From: Byssothecium circinans | Taxonomy: Eukaryota; Ascomycota; Dothideomycetes; Pleosporales; Massarinaceae | Assembly: GCA_010015675.1 (NCBI GenBank) | Contig: ML977006.1 | Coordinates: 429,964 to 468,262 of the forward strand | Direction of reading: 5' to 3' | Length of the DNA: 38,299 nucleotides | Shown: in pieces, positions 9,345 to 19,761 of the stretch | Numbering within the stretch: position 1 is the first letter of the stretch | Layout: each line of letters starts with the position of its first letter | Notes under the pieces: generated by a model | What the model was told of the DNA's origin: nothing | Database searches by the model: none | Seen by the model: only the letters and a program-made list of their open reading frames with translations | Position numbers and translations under genes: made by a program

Positions 9345-10951
9345 ACTCAGCGACTGCTATTCACAGCATTTCTTCTCGACTTTTTTGATGCACCTTGTCT
9401 AGTAAACAAGGTGTCGGTGGTGATATCTCCTGCGTCAACAACGGCCGACCGGCTGCCACGCTCCCCCGGTAAAGATTCTGGCTCCATGGATGATTGCGAG
9501 AGATGACTTTCCAAGTCTTGAGATAGTCCGGATTCCGGGAGCAGCGGGACTTCGAAGTTGAAATCAGACGGGAGCCCGTCAATGGCAGAGCGGATTCCCT
9601 CCAAGTGCTTCGGCATCTATATATCATAGACGTTTTTCGTGAACTTGTATGCTAACCACTTCTCTTTACCTTCGAGCTCTGTAAAGTCAAAGGTGCGGAT
9701 AGGGTAACAATAAAAGGTAGTGTCCTTTTCCTTAATCACAGGGTAGTAACCGTAGATTCTCACTGACCAGTGGTCATGAGAAATGGAGAAGGCTAGGACT
9801 TGCCGGTGGAGCTCTTGTTCACGCTTTACGAGCTGGAAAAGCTCAACAATTGCTCTAACTGCAAGGGTCATGCTGTGAGCATTCTGCCGGTCTGCAACAT
9901 CAAGTGCTGCAGCACCGCATTTTACTTCACATGTGAGGAATAGAAAGTACATATTACTAGTACGTGGCCATAAAGAAGGATTGGTCGCCAGCGATGAAGT
10001 TGCCAATAAAAGGTGAAAGCTTGTTGAGCTGATATCCTGTAAACGCCTCGCGTTTGAATCCCACGGAGTAGTCAGGCTGCGGACGAGACCTGAGCTGATG
10101 GAACGAGTAACCGACTAATGTCCTGGATAACCTTCGCTTTGTTCCGGCCATCTATCATGTCGCACGTCTTGCTGAATATATCGTCGTCAAATAGCGAGGC
10201 CTGGGGGATGTTTTGCTCCGTCCCTAGCAAGGTCTGCTGAAGACGCTTGCTATCTTCCTTGATTCCCTCCTCCTTTGTGCCCTCCTCCTTTGTGCCCTCC
10301 TCCTTTGTGCCCTCCTCCTTTGTGCCCTCCTCCTTTGTGCCTACATAATTGCGCATGAAACTGCCCTTGGTTTCAAGTAGGGTCTTATAACGCGGATCCT
10401 GATATGGTGCGGTCTTCTCCTCTCTCTGCTTTTGGTCGCTTGGTGTATTAGACCTAGTCGCGAGGGAACCCAACTCTGATCGTTTTCGCTAAAGGGAAGG
10501 CGTTGACTTCCTCCTTGCAAGCAGGTGGCTTATTGTGTCCGGCTCAAAATATTCCTTTGGCCAAGTTTGTTCCTTCCGCCAATGATCGATGGCATCAATT
10601 TGGGTGCTGTCAACGGTGAGGTCTGGAGATGTCCGTGGTCGCTTTCGGAGGGGCGCGGTTAGGTTGTTGTCGTCAAGCGGGATTTTGACTTCACGCGATC
10701 GCTTTCAATCCTTGAATGGCGAAGCAGTTAGCCTGGCCTACAGAAGTTAGCTTGAGCTCCCTAAAAGAGCATCGCAGAACAAGGTCACATACCTCTTTGC
10801 ACAAAGTCCTGTTCGCCGGCAGAGGATGCTGGTGCTCAGTGTCTTCGCTGAACCCCAGGTTTAGACGTGCGCTTCTACGAACATGTCTCTGCGCTTTTGC
10901 TTTGCCAACACCTTGAGGACGCTTCCCTACTGACAAGTCAGCGGTGGGCAT
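9345..10951 (-). pseudogene. DUF7924-family fungal protein, multiply disrupted
   Basis: The minus strand from ATG 10951 matches a large fungal family in order. It starts MPTADLSVGKRPQGVGKAKA with RRSARLN, then an intron beginning GTATGT near 10797 with two GCTAAC branch sites. Then come LTVDSTQIDAIDHWRKEQTW, SNTPSDQ..REEKTAPYQDPRY, LFDDDIF, VIQDISRLLVPSA, RPQPDYSVGF, FFMATY, CEVKCGAAALDVADRQNAHS, HDHWSVRIYGYYP and YKFTKNVYDI. Damage: TGA at 10705-10707, TAG at 10489-10491, loss of ~30-40 residues with a frameshift near 10090-10105, TAG TAA plus a frameshift near 9955-9963, and TAG at 9617-9619 where the family has Trp. Function of the family is unknown to me. Confidence 0.75.
10267..10341. 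repeat. Five tandem copies of a 15-bp unit inside the DUF7924-type pseudogene
   Basis: Unit CTCCTCCTTTGTGCC, repeated five times without change. On the minus strand it encodes (GTKEE)n, so it expands in register with the old reading frame. Perfect copies suggest a recent or still mobile minisatellite. Confidence 0.9.
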
Positions 10952-11940
10952 TTGGTTGTAGAATCGGCGAAAGGTGCACCTTTGTGTGCAGACCGTTGCC
11001 GCCTGTCCTGTTGGGCGCCTAGCTTTTCGCGATAACTGGCCATGTCGATTGGTAGTTGCAGGGGAAGTAAGATATCTTTATGTTGGCACCGCATTTGAGG
11101 CCAGTGGAAGGATGCGGCAGGTGTAACTTAGTCGAGTGGAGCTGGAAAGCCGAAAGTCTTGGAGAATGCGAGACTAACACATGTTTGGCATAGCGTGAAC
11201 GGGTGCTTGGTAATAATGACTCATTAGCCTCAGCCTCAAACGTGAGATCGTGAGATCGCAGTGGAGTGTGAACTCTTTTAAGCTTATTAATATTTAATTA
11301 ACATTATAATATGTGGCCTATTTGCCTCTAGAGGAGGGTTACGGTCGTTATAAATGTTAAGGTTGAAATAATAACACAATTATAACAACTTTACAACCAT
11401 GTCACAGGGATTATTCTAGCCACGCTCTTAAATGCCGTTTATTTAGACTTGCAATTTCCTAAATAACGCAATTCGTTGCTATTATTAGAGACTCCCAATT
11501 TTATCCTATTCCAACACAGGCACTGGAGGCTACAACGCTTCGGGACTCGTCAACACCGCCGTTGCAGAAGACTCTCTGCTTCCATTACATAACAAGCATA
11601 ACTGCATCTCTTTTCTGATTCTCGCTAGCCATATTGGAGCCGCATTTTCTCTCCGACGACCTTGGGGGCGATGAGAGGAAGCAAGATGGAATTCGCTGTC
11701 GCTGGTCCGATAGGATACGTGAGTGAAACGATCCTCTGCTGCATGGGCACGCTAGAGGACAACATGTAAGTAAGAGTCTGGTCTTGTTATGATTAGCAAG
11801 CGGTGAAATAAACACACGGGACCTCAAGATAGCGTTTCGTTAAAAGCACGTTCGAATCGAAACCATATACAAAAAGCCCTAGTCATATATATATACACGA
11901 CACCATCTCCAACGCTTCCTCACGTCTCCGCTCTACCTCC
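10952..11940. other. Gene-free stretch with an AT-rich block
   Basis: No gene seen. 11275-11480 is clearly AT-richer than its surroundings (TTAATATTTAATTAACATTA and similar) and may be an old, mutated repeat. The part next to 11940 is the likely 3' flank of the GH7 gene. Confidence 0.5.
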
Positions 11941-13412
11941 CTACTGTCTAACGCCACTCCTCCCCACAGTCGCTATCGCCGTCGCTGTCGCATTCCCGCC
12001 CCCCCGAAACGTACTCCCCAAATCCCCACTCCTAATATTCGAGAAAACAACCGCCGCATCAGGAAACTGTTTAATCAGCTCCGCCGGCCTCCCACTCGTC
12101 GTGGGGCAAGGTCCACGCCCGACACCAGGCTGACTCGGATCCGCATCCGCAGGATACGGGTCCTGATCCAACCAGCCCATAAAACTCCCCGCATCGTCCC
12201 AAATTGCGAATGCAAGAACCATACCCCGGCCCAATGCCCTGCCCATCTGTGCGAGCCCGCCTTGTCGGGCAGTGTCGTCTTTACCGCCAAAGACCGACTT
12301 TTGCTTCGTGCAGTATTCGTCTGTTAGACTATCCACTGGGTCCAGGCCTGGTACATTGACCTTGGCGTTCTGGATGACCTTTCCGTTTTGTACATAGAGA
12401 CGACGGACCTCGGTCAGGGTGCCGTTGGCAGTCTTGTCGGAAGTGAGGAATTGAGTTACTACGGTGAAAGGTTTGGAAGTGTCCACAGTGTAGTTCGCGC
12501 TGGTGCCGTAGTAGGATTTGACGCCGTTGCGGTAAGGGTTCACATCGCAGCCGTCTTTGTCGCAGAGACCAGCGTACCGGTCGTCGCCGTTGCCGCACGA
12601 GGTGCCTGAGCAGATGCCGATTTGGGTTGCGTTGCACGGGTGTGGGGTGTAGGCTGTAGCGGCGCGGTTGGCTTCCCAGATGTCCATTTCGTTGCAGCAG
12701 GCGCCGTAGGTGTTGTTGAGGTTGGCCTAGAATGGTTAGTAGAAGGTTAAATGCAGATGGTGATGATGTGGGGCTATGAGAGGTCAGTAAGCACTGGGCG
12801 ACTTACCTCGCCTCTGATGAAGGATGTTGTCGGGCACTGAGCATCACAGTAGCCTGTGCCATACTTCGCACCCGCCTTGTTGAGCTCATTTTTGTCGCCT
12901 TTCTCATTCATCTCGCTAAAGTAGAGAGCTCCATTAATGCCGCACGGCACCTTGCTCACATCCACATCAAATGAGAACTCTTGATTCAACAACTTGAAGT
13001 GATCATACGTCTCGTCATCCTTCAACAGATACACTCGCGGACTGCTTAGAGTAGTGACATTGGTCACAGGATCCGTTTTATAGATGTTGAGCTTGAGCTC
13101 GTCGTCGGACACGTGGATACCGTAGCTGGGATAGTCGACGCCTTCGAGAGCGCAGTTCTTCGCGCAAGTTCCGACGTCTGGGCAGAGCTCTTTGCTGAAG
13201 CCGTCGGTTACGCAGTTATCATAAGCATTGACATTGTGGAGCCAGCGATAGGCGGAGTCGAGAACAATGGAGGAGTTGACGGCTGTGCAGCCAGAGGCTG
13301 AAGTGCACTTGTAGGATGTAATGGGTGGGTGGACTTCGGGCGTTAGTGGACCAGGAACTTGAGCGAGAGCCGTGGCTGCAAAGGCCACACACAGGAATGT
13401 TGTTCTGGCCAT
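11941..13412 (-). CDS. Secreted GH7 cellulase (endo-beta-1,4-glucanase I-like), no CBM
   Basis: Exons 13412-12807 and 12726-11941 with an 80-nt intron (GTAAGT donor, CTAAC branch, CTAG acceptor) give 463 residues. GH7 enzymes hydrolyse beta-1,4 bonds of cellulose with retention. Signal peptide 1-17 ([17 protein letters not shown]), mature Gln18. The catalytic signature is [11 protein letters not shown] with nucleophile Glu215, Asp217 and acid/base Glu220. Other GH7 marks are [57 protein letters not shown] and [13 protein letters not shown]. The GPLTPEVHP start and EGVDY favour the endoglucanase type over cellobiohydrolase, but the TPHPC...CGNGDDRY insert is cellobiohydrolase-like, so the subtype is not certain. 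The protein ends soon after the catalytic domain, with no linker or CBM1. Confidence 0.93.
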
Positions 13413-14529
13413 GTTCGATGACAGAGCGAATGACGGACGAAGGTGCAGACAGATGACGGTCCTGGTGGGAAAGTCACCTCGAATTCATCTTCTTATAGCT
13501 GTATCTCGGAGGGACACTATGTAACCTTTCTAGAAGTTGTTTGATATCGATGTAGATGAAGATTATAATTTAATTCTCTCGTGTCAAAGCTCGTCTGCTG
13601 GACCGGATACGTTGATAGTGAATTGCTGATCTCCCATCATAATGGGTAGTGGATTTATGCGCTTGTATGTTGATGTGCCTAGTTGATTGGATATAGAGGT
13701 GCTGTTGAATATATTCCATACTAATGCACAGATATAGAAGGGTTGGGAGAGCTCCTTGAGAATGCCAAACCTGGGGGAAGCGACTAATGGGCGCATAGTT
13801 CGGGCCGGCGGGCCTGCATCCGGGTAATGGAGACATCAACTTGCAACGCGGCGCCAGAATGTAATCTGGCATGTTCGAAGGACAATGAGATGCGAATGGT
13901 GGAAAAGAAGGCGCTAGAGAACAAGTATGCTTCAAGTACATTGCCTGCCGTGGAAGAAATTTGTGTTCGAGGACTTCAGAAGGCGCCTACATATACAAGG
14001 TAGTGTTCGAATTTTGTCTCATGGGGGAAGATCTGGCCTCAACGCCGATGCCTCGATTCGACATGCGGCGAGCGATGGAAAAGCGACTATGAATACGAAG
14101 TGTTGCCGAGCCGGAGGGTGTCCTTGCTCTTTTGACGATGAGATAACCTTACGGTATGCAAGAACTGGTGTTGGTGCTGTGGCTGAGAAAATCCACCTGT
14201 TCACACGATTCTGCAATCCGCCTTATCTCCGGTCCGAGATATCCCCGCGCCAAGACCGATATGGCGTGCTCGACGCTAACGACACTTTTTGTTCGAGAGA
14301 GCACACACGAAGAATTAAAACGACGGAAACGACCAATCATGGCGCAATTGACCCTCAGCGTTCACCTCGGCCGTCGCCGTACCGATATCGCTGGAGTCCG
14401 TGAAGTTTTGCGACTCTCTGGCCATCACTACTCCTTCCCTCGGTGAACCGTCAAGGGAGCCCTCACCACAGTGACCACACTCTCTGCATCACAAGCCTCT
14501 CAATCGAGGCCCGAGTAGCGGCACGGAAG
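13413..14529. other. Divergent promoter region between GH7 and MET10 genes
   Basis: About 1.1 kb shared upstream region. Open frames such as 13927-14403 (+) have no domain and are treated as chance. No XlnR-type GGCTAA site was found in the first few hundred bases upstream of the GH7 start by eye. Confidence 0.6.
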
Positions 14530-17500
14530 ATGCACTTCCAACAGACCGAGTCCGCCGGCCCAGGCGCGGAACCGCAAGAAAAGCAGCCCAAGCCATTCAC
14601 CCAAAAGTCGTCCAGCCTGCCTTTTGGACAAGACCTCCCTCTCGCATCGATAAGCGGACCCACGTACCTCACTGCGCAGACGCTTGTCCAGCAGGTCGCC
14701 TACACTCTGTCGGACAAGCTCTTTGCATATTCCGCCGAGTCTTTTGATCTGGACGTTGCAGTAAAGTGTTGGCAGGAGCAGGGCGAGAAGAATGCCTTTG
14801 GATACCAGACGGGCGTCACATCGCTCGAGACGAGAACGGGCGCGGGAAACATTGCGTTGGGATACATCTTCTCGAGGGATTTTGATCTGAAGAAGAGGCA
14901 CATTCCGCAGTCCATCGTGGCTTCCTCGGCGACCCTCCACCATCTCCGCCCCGCCCTCGACCAGCTCTCGCTCCTCTACAGCGTTGCGAACCCGCTCACC
15001 GCCCACATTGCCGCCGTCGACTACAACTCCACTGGTCTGGTGACCGACTATGTTTCCTCCCTTACACTCGCCGAAGATCTTGGCCTTGGGCTGGTCTGCA
15101 GCCCCTCCGTTTTCGAGACGCAGCACATGTCGCTCTTTGCGACTCTCCTCTCAAGCGTGCTGCCCACAGTCCACACGTACGACGGCATTAGCGTTGGACG
15201 CGAGACGGCTCGATTGGTAGACACTCTGGACCAGGCCAGGCTCTACAACAGCTACCAGGCCGTGCTCAAGGACGTTTCCGAGGTGGACAAGAAGCACTCT
15301 GACAATGCTGGCCGCGTGGTGCGCCTGCTTCAGGCTTTCAATGACGAATTTGGCGAGGACTACAAGCTCTTTGACTACTATGGCCATGAAGAGCCAGAGA
15401 GCGTATTGGTCGTTTTCGGGACCGTCGAAGCTTCCTTGACCGCTCAGGTCGCCAATGCGCTCGCAAAGGATGGCGACAAGCTCGGTGTCATCAATGTCCG
15501 CGTCTACCGCCCGTTCGTGGAGGAGGCTTTCCTGGAGGCGCTCCCCAAGAGCACGAAGTATGTCGCTGTGCTTGGACAGGTCAAGGATGAGGCTGCTGTG
15601 TTCGACGCTGCAGAGTACTCTCGTCTGTATTCGGATGTGTTGGCCACCGTCCAGTTTGCGTTTGACCGGAATATTGAAGTCACCGACATCAAATACTCGC
15701 GCGAGCAAGTCTGGACCCCCAGCAACATTCTGGACGTCTTCCAGCAGATCTATGGCGAGAAGACGCAGTCCGAGGAAGTCCGCTCATACGTCGACATTCT
15801 CAACACGGCTGACGTCAAGCAATATACATTCTGGGACCTGGACGAATCTCCGGCTGCCAGCGCTCCCATTGCCATCGGCAAGCTGTTCTCTTTCGACTCG
15901 GCAAAGAACGTTTTCGTGCGTTCTGGACATGACAACCTGGTCCGCGGGGGTGCTGCGCGCACTGACATCCGTAATGCCGACTACACCATTGAGGCGCCGT
16001 ATTCTGTTGATCAGGCTGACGTTACTTTTATCGGTGACGAGAGTCTGCTGAAGGAATTCGACGTCCTCAACAGCGTCAAGTGCGACAGCTCCATCATTGT
16101 CAAGCTGCTTGGTGTGAAGAATGAGGATATTGAAAAGAAGCTCTCCCCTGCTTTGCGCAAGGCTATTGTTGACAAGGACATGGAGCTATTCGTTTTCGAC
16201 CCAACTCTTTCGGAAAGCGTAGCAGAAGACCCGTCTCTTGAGGCTTTCCTCACGCAGCTTGCTTTCCTCAAGATTGCTCGTGAAGACCTAATGCCTTCAG
16301 GTCTGTCTAAGTTAGCAGCCATCAACGGCAGTCTGCAAGTGTTTGAGAAGCTAACTGCCGAGTTGGATGCCGCTCTTCGCGAAATTGAGTGCCCGGTCGA
16401 ATGGGCTACCGTTGAAGAAGATGTACAGCCCATTCAGCTTCCCCCCGATCTCACCATCAACAGCTTCGCCGCCTTTGACCGCACCGAGACGGAGCCTCCC
16501 ACATTTCTCAAATCGTGGGCTGTTGTTGCCAAGGGTCTTGCCTTCAGGGAAGCGTATGGTACCGAGGCTGCTCTGCGTCCTGATTTGGGTATTAAGACTG
16601 CCATTGTCCATGTCAAGGAGCACCGTCGCCTGACTCCGGATACCTACAACCGCAACATTTTCCACATTGAATTCGACCTCGGTGACTCTGGAGTTACGTA
16701 CGCCATCGGTGAGGCACTCGGTATCCATGCCGAAAACGACAAGACAGAGGTTGAAGAGTTCATCAAGTGGTATGGTCTCAATGCAGATGAAGTGGTTGAA
16801 GTTCCATCTCGCGAAGATCCTAATGTGCTCGTCAACCGCACCGTCTACCAGGCTCTCTTGCAAAACGTTGACATCTTTGGTCGCCCTCCCAAGCGCTTTT
16901 ACGAGGCACTCGCTGATTTTGCCGATGACAACAACGAAAAGAAGGAGCTCCTCACTCTTGGTGGCCCTGAGGGAGCTACCGAATTCAAGCGCCGTGCCGA
17001 GGTGGACACCGTCACATATGCCGATATTCTCCTCGAATTCCCGTCTGCACACCCGGCTTTCCACGACATCATCCGCATCGTCAATCCCATGAAGCGCCGC
17101 GAGTATTCGATTGCCTCGTCGCAACATGTAACGCCTAATTCTGTCGCCCTGCTCATTGTCACCGTAAACTGGGTTGACCCCAAGAAGCGGGACCGCTTCG
17201 GTCAGGCCACGCGTTATCTCAACTCCCTCAAGCCCGGCGCACCTGTCACAGTCTCGGTCAAGCCTTCTGTGATGAAATTGCCACCCAAGACCACCGCCCC
17301 CATCATCATGGCCGGTCTAGGAACGGGTCTCGCACCCTTCCGTGCGTTTGTTCAGGAACGCGCCTACCAGAAGCAGCAAGGCCACGAAATTGGCGAGGTG
17401 CTTTTGTACATGGGCTCGCGTCATCAGCGCGAAGAGTACCTCTACGGCGAAGAATGGGAAGCGTACCAAGACGCCGGTATCATCACTCTGCTCGGCCGCG

Positions 17501-17781
17501 CCTTCTCGCGTGACCAGCCGCAGAAGATCTACATTCAGGACCGCATGCGGCAGACGCTGTCGGATATCCGCCGCTCGTATCTCCAGCAGGAGGGCAGCTT
17601 TTATCTTTGTGGGCCGACGTGGCCGGTGCCAGATGTCACGGAGGTGCTGCAGGAGGCCGTGGAGACGGAGGCTAGGGCGAAGAGTGTGAGGGCTGGCGAG
17701 ACGAAACCGAAGAAGGTGGATAGTCGGAGGGAGATTGACACGTTGAAGGATGGGGGGCGGTACGTGCTTGAGGTTTACTAG
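14530..17781 (+). CDS. MET10: Sulfite reductase (NADPH) flavoprotein alpha component
   Basis: Single exon, 1083 residues from ATG 14530. The frame is open further upstream but has no ATG there. It passes electrons from NADPH through FAD to the haem/siroheme beta subunit (MET5), which reduces sulfite to sulfide for cysteine and methionine. N-terminal half: pyruvate:ferredoxin-oxidoreductase-like region beginning GPTYLTAQTLVQQVAYTLSD. C-terminal half: ferredoxin-NADP reductase module with the FAD motif RREYSIASS (about 856-864), NADPH-binding AGLGTGLAPFRAF (about 928-940), FYLCGPTW near 1023-1030, and a terminal aromatic YVLEVY expected to stack on the flavin. Yeast Met10 is about 1035 residues, so length agrees. 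No flavodoxin motif noticed, as in yeast. Confidence 0.95.
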   Translation: MHFQQTESAGPGAEPQEKQPKPFTQKSSSLPFGQDLPLASISGPTYLTAQTLVQQVAYTLSDKLFAYSAESFDLDVAVKCWQEQGEKNAFGYQTGVTSLETRTGAGNIALGYIFSRDFDLKKRHIPQSIVASSATLHHLRPALDQLSLLYSVANPLTAHIAAVDYNSTGLVTDYVSSLTLAEDLGLGLVCSPSVFETQHMSLFATLLSSVLPTVHTYDGISVGRETARLVDTLDQARLYNSYQAVLKDVSEVDKKHSDNAGRVVRLLQAFNDEFGEDYKLFDYYGHEEPESVLVVFGTVEASLTAQVANALAKDGDKLGVINVRVYRPFVEEAFLEALPKSTKYVAVLGQVKDEAAVFDAAEYSRLYSDVLATVQFAFDRNIEVTDIKYSREQVWTPSNILDVFQQIYGEKTQSEEVRSYVDILNTADVKQYTFWDLDESPAASAPIAIGKLFSFDSAKNVFVRSGHDNLVRGGAARTDIRNADYTIEAPYSVDQADVTFIGDESLLKEFDVLNSVKCDSSIIVKLLGVKNEDIEKKLSPALRKAIVDKDMELFVFDPTLSESVAEDPSLEAFLTQLAFLKIAREDLMPSGLSKLAAINGSLQVFEKLTAELDAALREIECPVEWATVEEDVQPIQLPPDLTINSFAAFDRTETEPPTFLKSWAVVAKGLAFREAYGTEAALRPDLGIKTAIVHVKEHRRLTPDTYNRNIFHIEFDLGDSGVTYAIGEALGIHAENDKTEVEEFIKWYGLNADEVVEVPSREDPNVLVNRTVYQALLQNVDIFGRPPKRFYEALADFADDNNEKKELLTLGGPEGATEFKRRAEVDTVTYADILLEFPSAHPAFHDIIRIVNPMKRREYSIASSQHVTPNSVALLIVTVNWVDPKKRDRFGQATRYLNSLKPGAPVTVSVKPSVMKLPPKTTAPIIMAGLGTGLAPFRAFVQERAYQKQQGHEIGEVLLYMGSRHQREEYLYGEEWEAYQDAGIITLLGRAFSRDQPQKIYIQDRMRQTLSDIRRSYLQQEGSFYLCGPTWPVPDVTEVLQEAVETEARAKSVRAGETKPKKVDSRREIDTLKDGGRYVLEVY

Positions 17782-18248
17782 GGTGCAGTGTTCACAGGCG
17801 AGGCTATGTATTTGTTTGCTTGAGCGTGCGCGGGGATGGAAGTAATTGTTAGAATGAATCTACTGTATACATATCTGGAAGGATAGACAAACTCCAACTC
17901 AATGTAGGCCTTGACATGCCTCGTGACCATTTCCCGATGCTTCTCTTCAGCTCTTACAAGACGTAATCAATACATGGGAATCTCGAACCGGGAACAAAAC
18001 CACTAGTACTGTATGCACAGACAAACCAACAAACAATCAAAAAAAAAAGAAAAAGAGGTGAAGAACTAGTCCTAACGCCTCCTCCCAGAAGGAAAAGACC
18101 GAGACCAATAGCCCTTCAAAATGCCCTTGTATACACACGCCACACCCTCTCCCTCTCCAGCACTGTCCACAGCCTTGGAAAGAGTACTTCCCTTCCCTTG
18201 CCCTTTCTTCACCCCCTCCTCGTCGTCACCATCCCCTCCCTCCCCCGT
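17782..18248. other. Convergent 3' flanks
   Basis: Between the ends of MET10 and the LAMTOR2-like gene. Contains a poly-A run near 18039-18055 and pyrimidine-rich DNA. No gene seen. Confidence 0.6.
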
Positions 18249-19135
18249 CTAAGGAAAGCTCGAGTCATCCGGCATAACAAAACCCCTCTCCTCGAAATCC
18301 CTGCGCACATACTCGGTCAACGCATCCAGCTTCTTCCGCTGGATATGCAGCGCGCCGAGCTTGATATCTTTTTCCCTGGTGCTCATGGTGCTGCGGATAG
18401 ACGACGCCGAGGATTTCTTTGGCGCGGAGTTGCTGTCGTCCCCCCCTGACGATGCTGGGTTTTGTGCTGGAGAAGCGGGCGTGGAGGGAGAGGGAAGGGA
18501 AGATGGGGGATACCGCGGGTTTCCGTAGGCTTCGGGGGTTATTTTGAAGACGTTTCGTCGGGCGTGGGAGGGCGGGACGGAACCGACTAGGATGAGGAGG
18601 AGGGAGGGTTGGATGGCGCGGATGAGGATGTTGGAGGTGCTGGTTTCTATGGTGAGGGTCTCGAGGTTTGGCGTTGGGGTTGGAGTGTCGGTGGGGTTCT
18701 GGTTTTGGGTCTGCGGGGGTGGTTTGGGCGGCTCTTGGGTTGTTGGGGATGGGGTTTGTGGGGGTTGTTGGGGTTGCGTGGTGGTTGAGGTGGAGGTGGA
18801 GTGTTCTTTCCAGGCCATGGATATCAAGGCGGCTTGGTCGCGGAGCTCTTTGATGTCGACGGGGGTCGAGTAGGCCATTAGGGTGCCGTTGGGGGACATT
18901 ACGCTAAGCACGTGAGTGGGTGGTTCATGTGTTTGGGATACAGACGGTACATGTAAGGGGTATGTAGGTCTTGGAAATCTTGCAGGGATTGCAGTCGTAA
19001 CAGGGGAAGGTCTTACAATATCCGTGGGTATAGCTTGGTGTCCGCATTTTTAGTGAGTAGCTCGCTGAGCTTGGCGGCGTTGAGCATGATGAGCGGAGGG
19101 CTGCTCGAGGTTAGATCTGGATCTTCGGTAGACAT
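18249..19135 (-). CDS. Roadblock/LC7-type protein, LAMTOR2 / Ego3-like
   Basis: Exons 19135-19017 and 18903-18249 with a 113-nt intron (GTAAGA donor, TTAG acceptor) give 257 residues. The order of features follows LAMTOR2: MLNAAKLSELLTKNADTKLY helix (17-36), a strand with SPNGTLMAYSTP, helix DIKELRDQAALISMAWKEH, strand LETLTIET, the NILIRAIQPSLLLILVG strands, and the C-terminal helix KLDALTEYVRRDFEE. LAMTOR2-type proteins are part of the lysosomal/vacuolar Ragulator-EGO scaffold that recruits Rag GTPases for TORC1. Two low-complexity insertions (Thr/Pro/Gln-rich after about residue 77, Ser/Pro-rich in the second half) make it about twice the length of human LAMTOR2. It could be another Roadblock-family member; no cargo or partner can be read from the sequence. 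Confidence 0.7.
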
Positions 19136-19761
19136 GATGGATGATAGAATTGTTGGTTCGGGAAAGCGATAGACGGGTGTATAAACGTGAGAACGATGTA
19201 TGCGGGATTTGGACATCAAGTAAATGAATGTTTGAACCTGGTAGCGGGATTTCAACTTACCTATGGTGTTAACGTCACCTTCCTAACGACTTCGGCTGGG
19301 CAATGGCCCCTGCGAGCGTGAGTCGTCCTTTCCAAAATGAAGGCCACTGCTTATTGAGAGAGAGGAAGCGAACGGAAAGGTGAAAGGTTAATGAGTGTTG
19401 TGATGATGTACGGACAATCAATGTGGCAGCATCAATTGATTCTTGGTGTGTGGGCGAAGGCGCAAAGGATGGGAAGCCTGGCCAGCGCTCGGACCACCTC
19501 GCTGATGGCTTGAGTGGCTTGGAACTTTTTTGTCGTCTTCTTTCCATCTAAACCTCCATCACATTTGTGATTCTGAAAAGGAAATTATTCATGTAGCAAA
19601 CTCTCGAAAGCCGTCAGACTGCAGCTAAAAAGGCTAAAGCAGGTGTATGGAGTAGTAAGATCAATATCAGTAGCTCCTGGCCCGAATCAAAGCCGACAGC
19701 ATGGGGCGCAGCACAGGTGGGAGGAGTGACGCCATTCCCCTCCTTCAATAATCCTCACTTT
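19136..19761. other. Divergent promoter region
   Basis: Upstream of both the LAMTOR2-like gene (minus) and the glyoxalase gene (plus). A 90-codon minus-strand frame at 19275-19547 has no recognisable domain. Confidence 0.6.

Noticed and set aside
10267..10341. Possible CRISPR-like array
   Set aside because: Units are head-to-tail without spacers and encode a peptide repeat; the genome is eukaryotic.
11840..11870. GTTCGAATC word resembling a tRNA B-box
   Set aside because: The flanks do not form a T-stem and no A-box is present upstream.
13927..14403. 158-codon plus-strand frame upstream of MET10
   Set aside because: Composition is not protein-like for this genome and there is no domain. 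It lies in a divergent promoter region.
14443..14529. Longer N-terminus for the MET10 protein (29 extra codons)
   Set aside because: The extension begins with GTG, has no ATG, and is not needed for the family's N-terminus. The first in-frame ATG is 14530.
16351..17127. 258-codon minus-strand frame
   Set aside because: Shadow of the MET10 coding region; no domain.
19275..19547. 90-codon minus-strand frame
   Set aside because: No domain, no start context; lies in a divergent promoter region.
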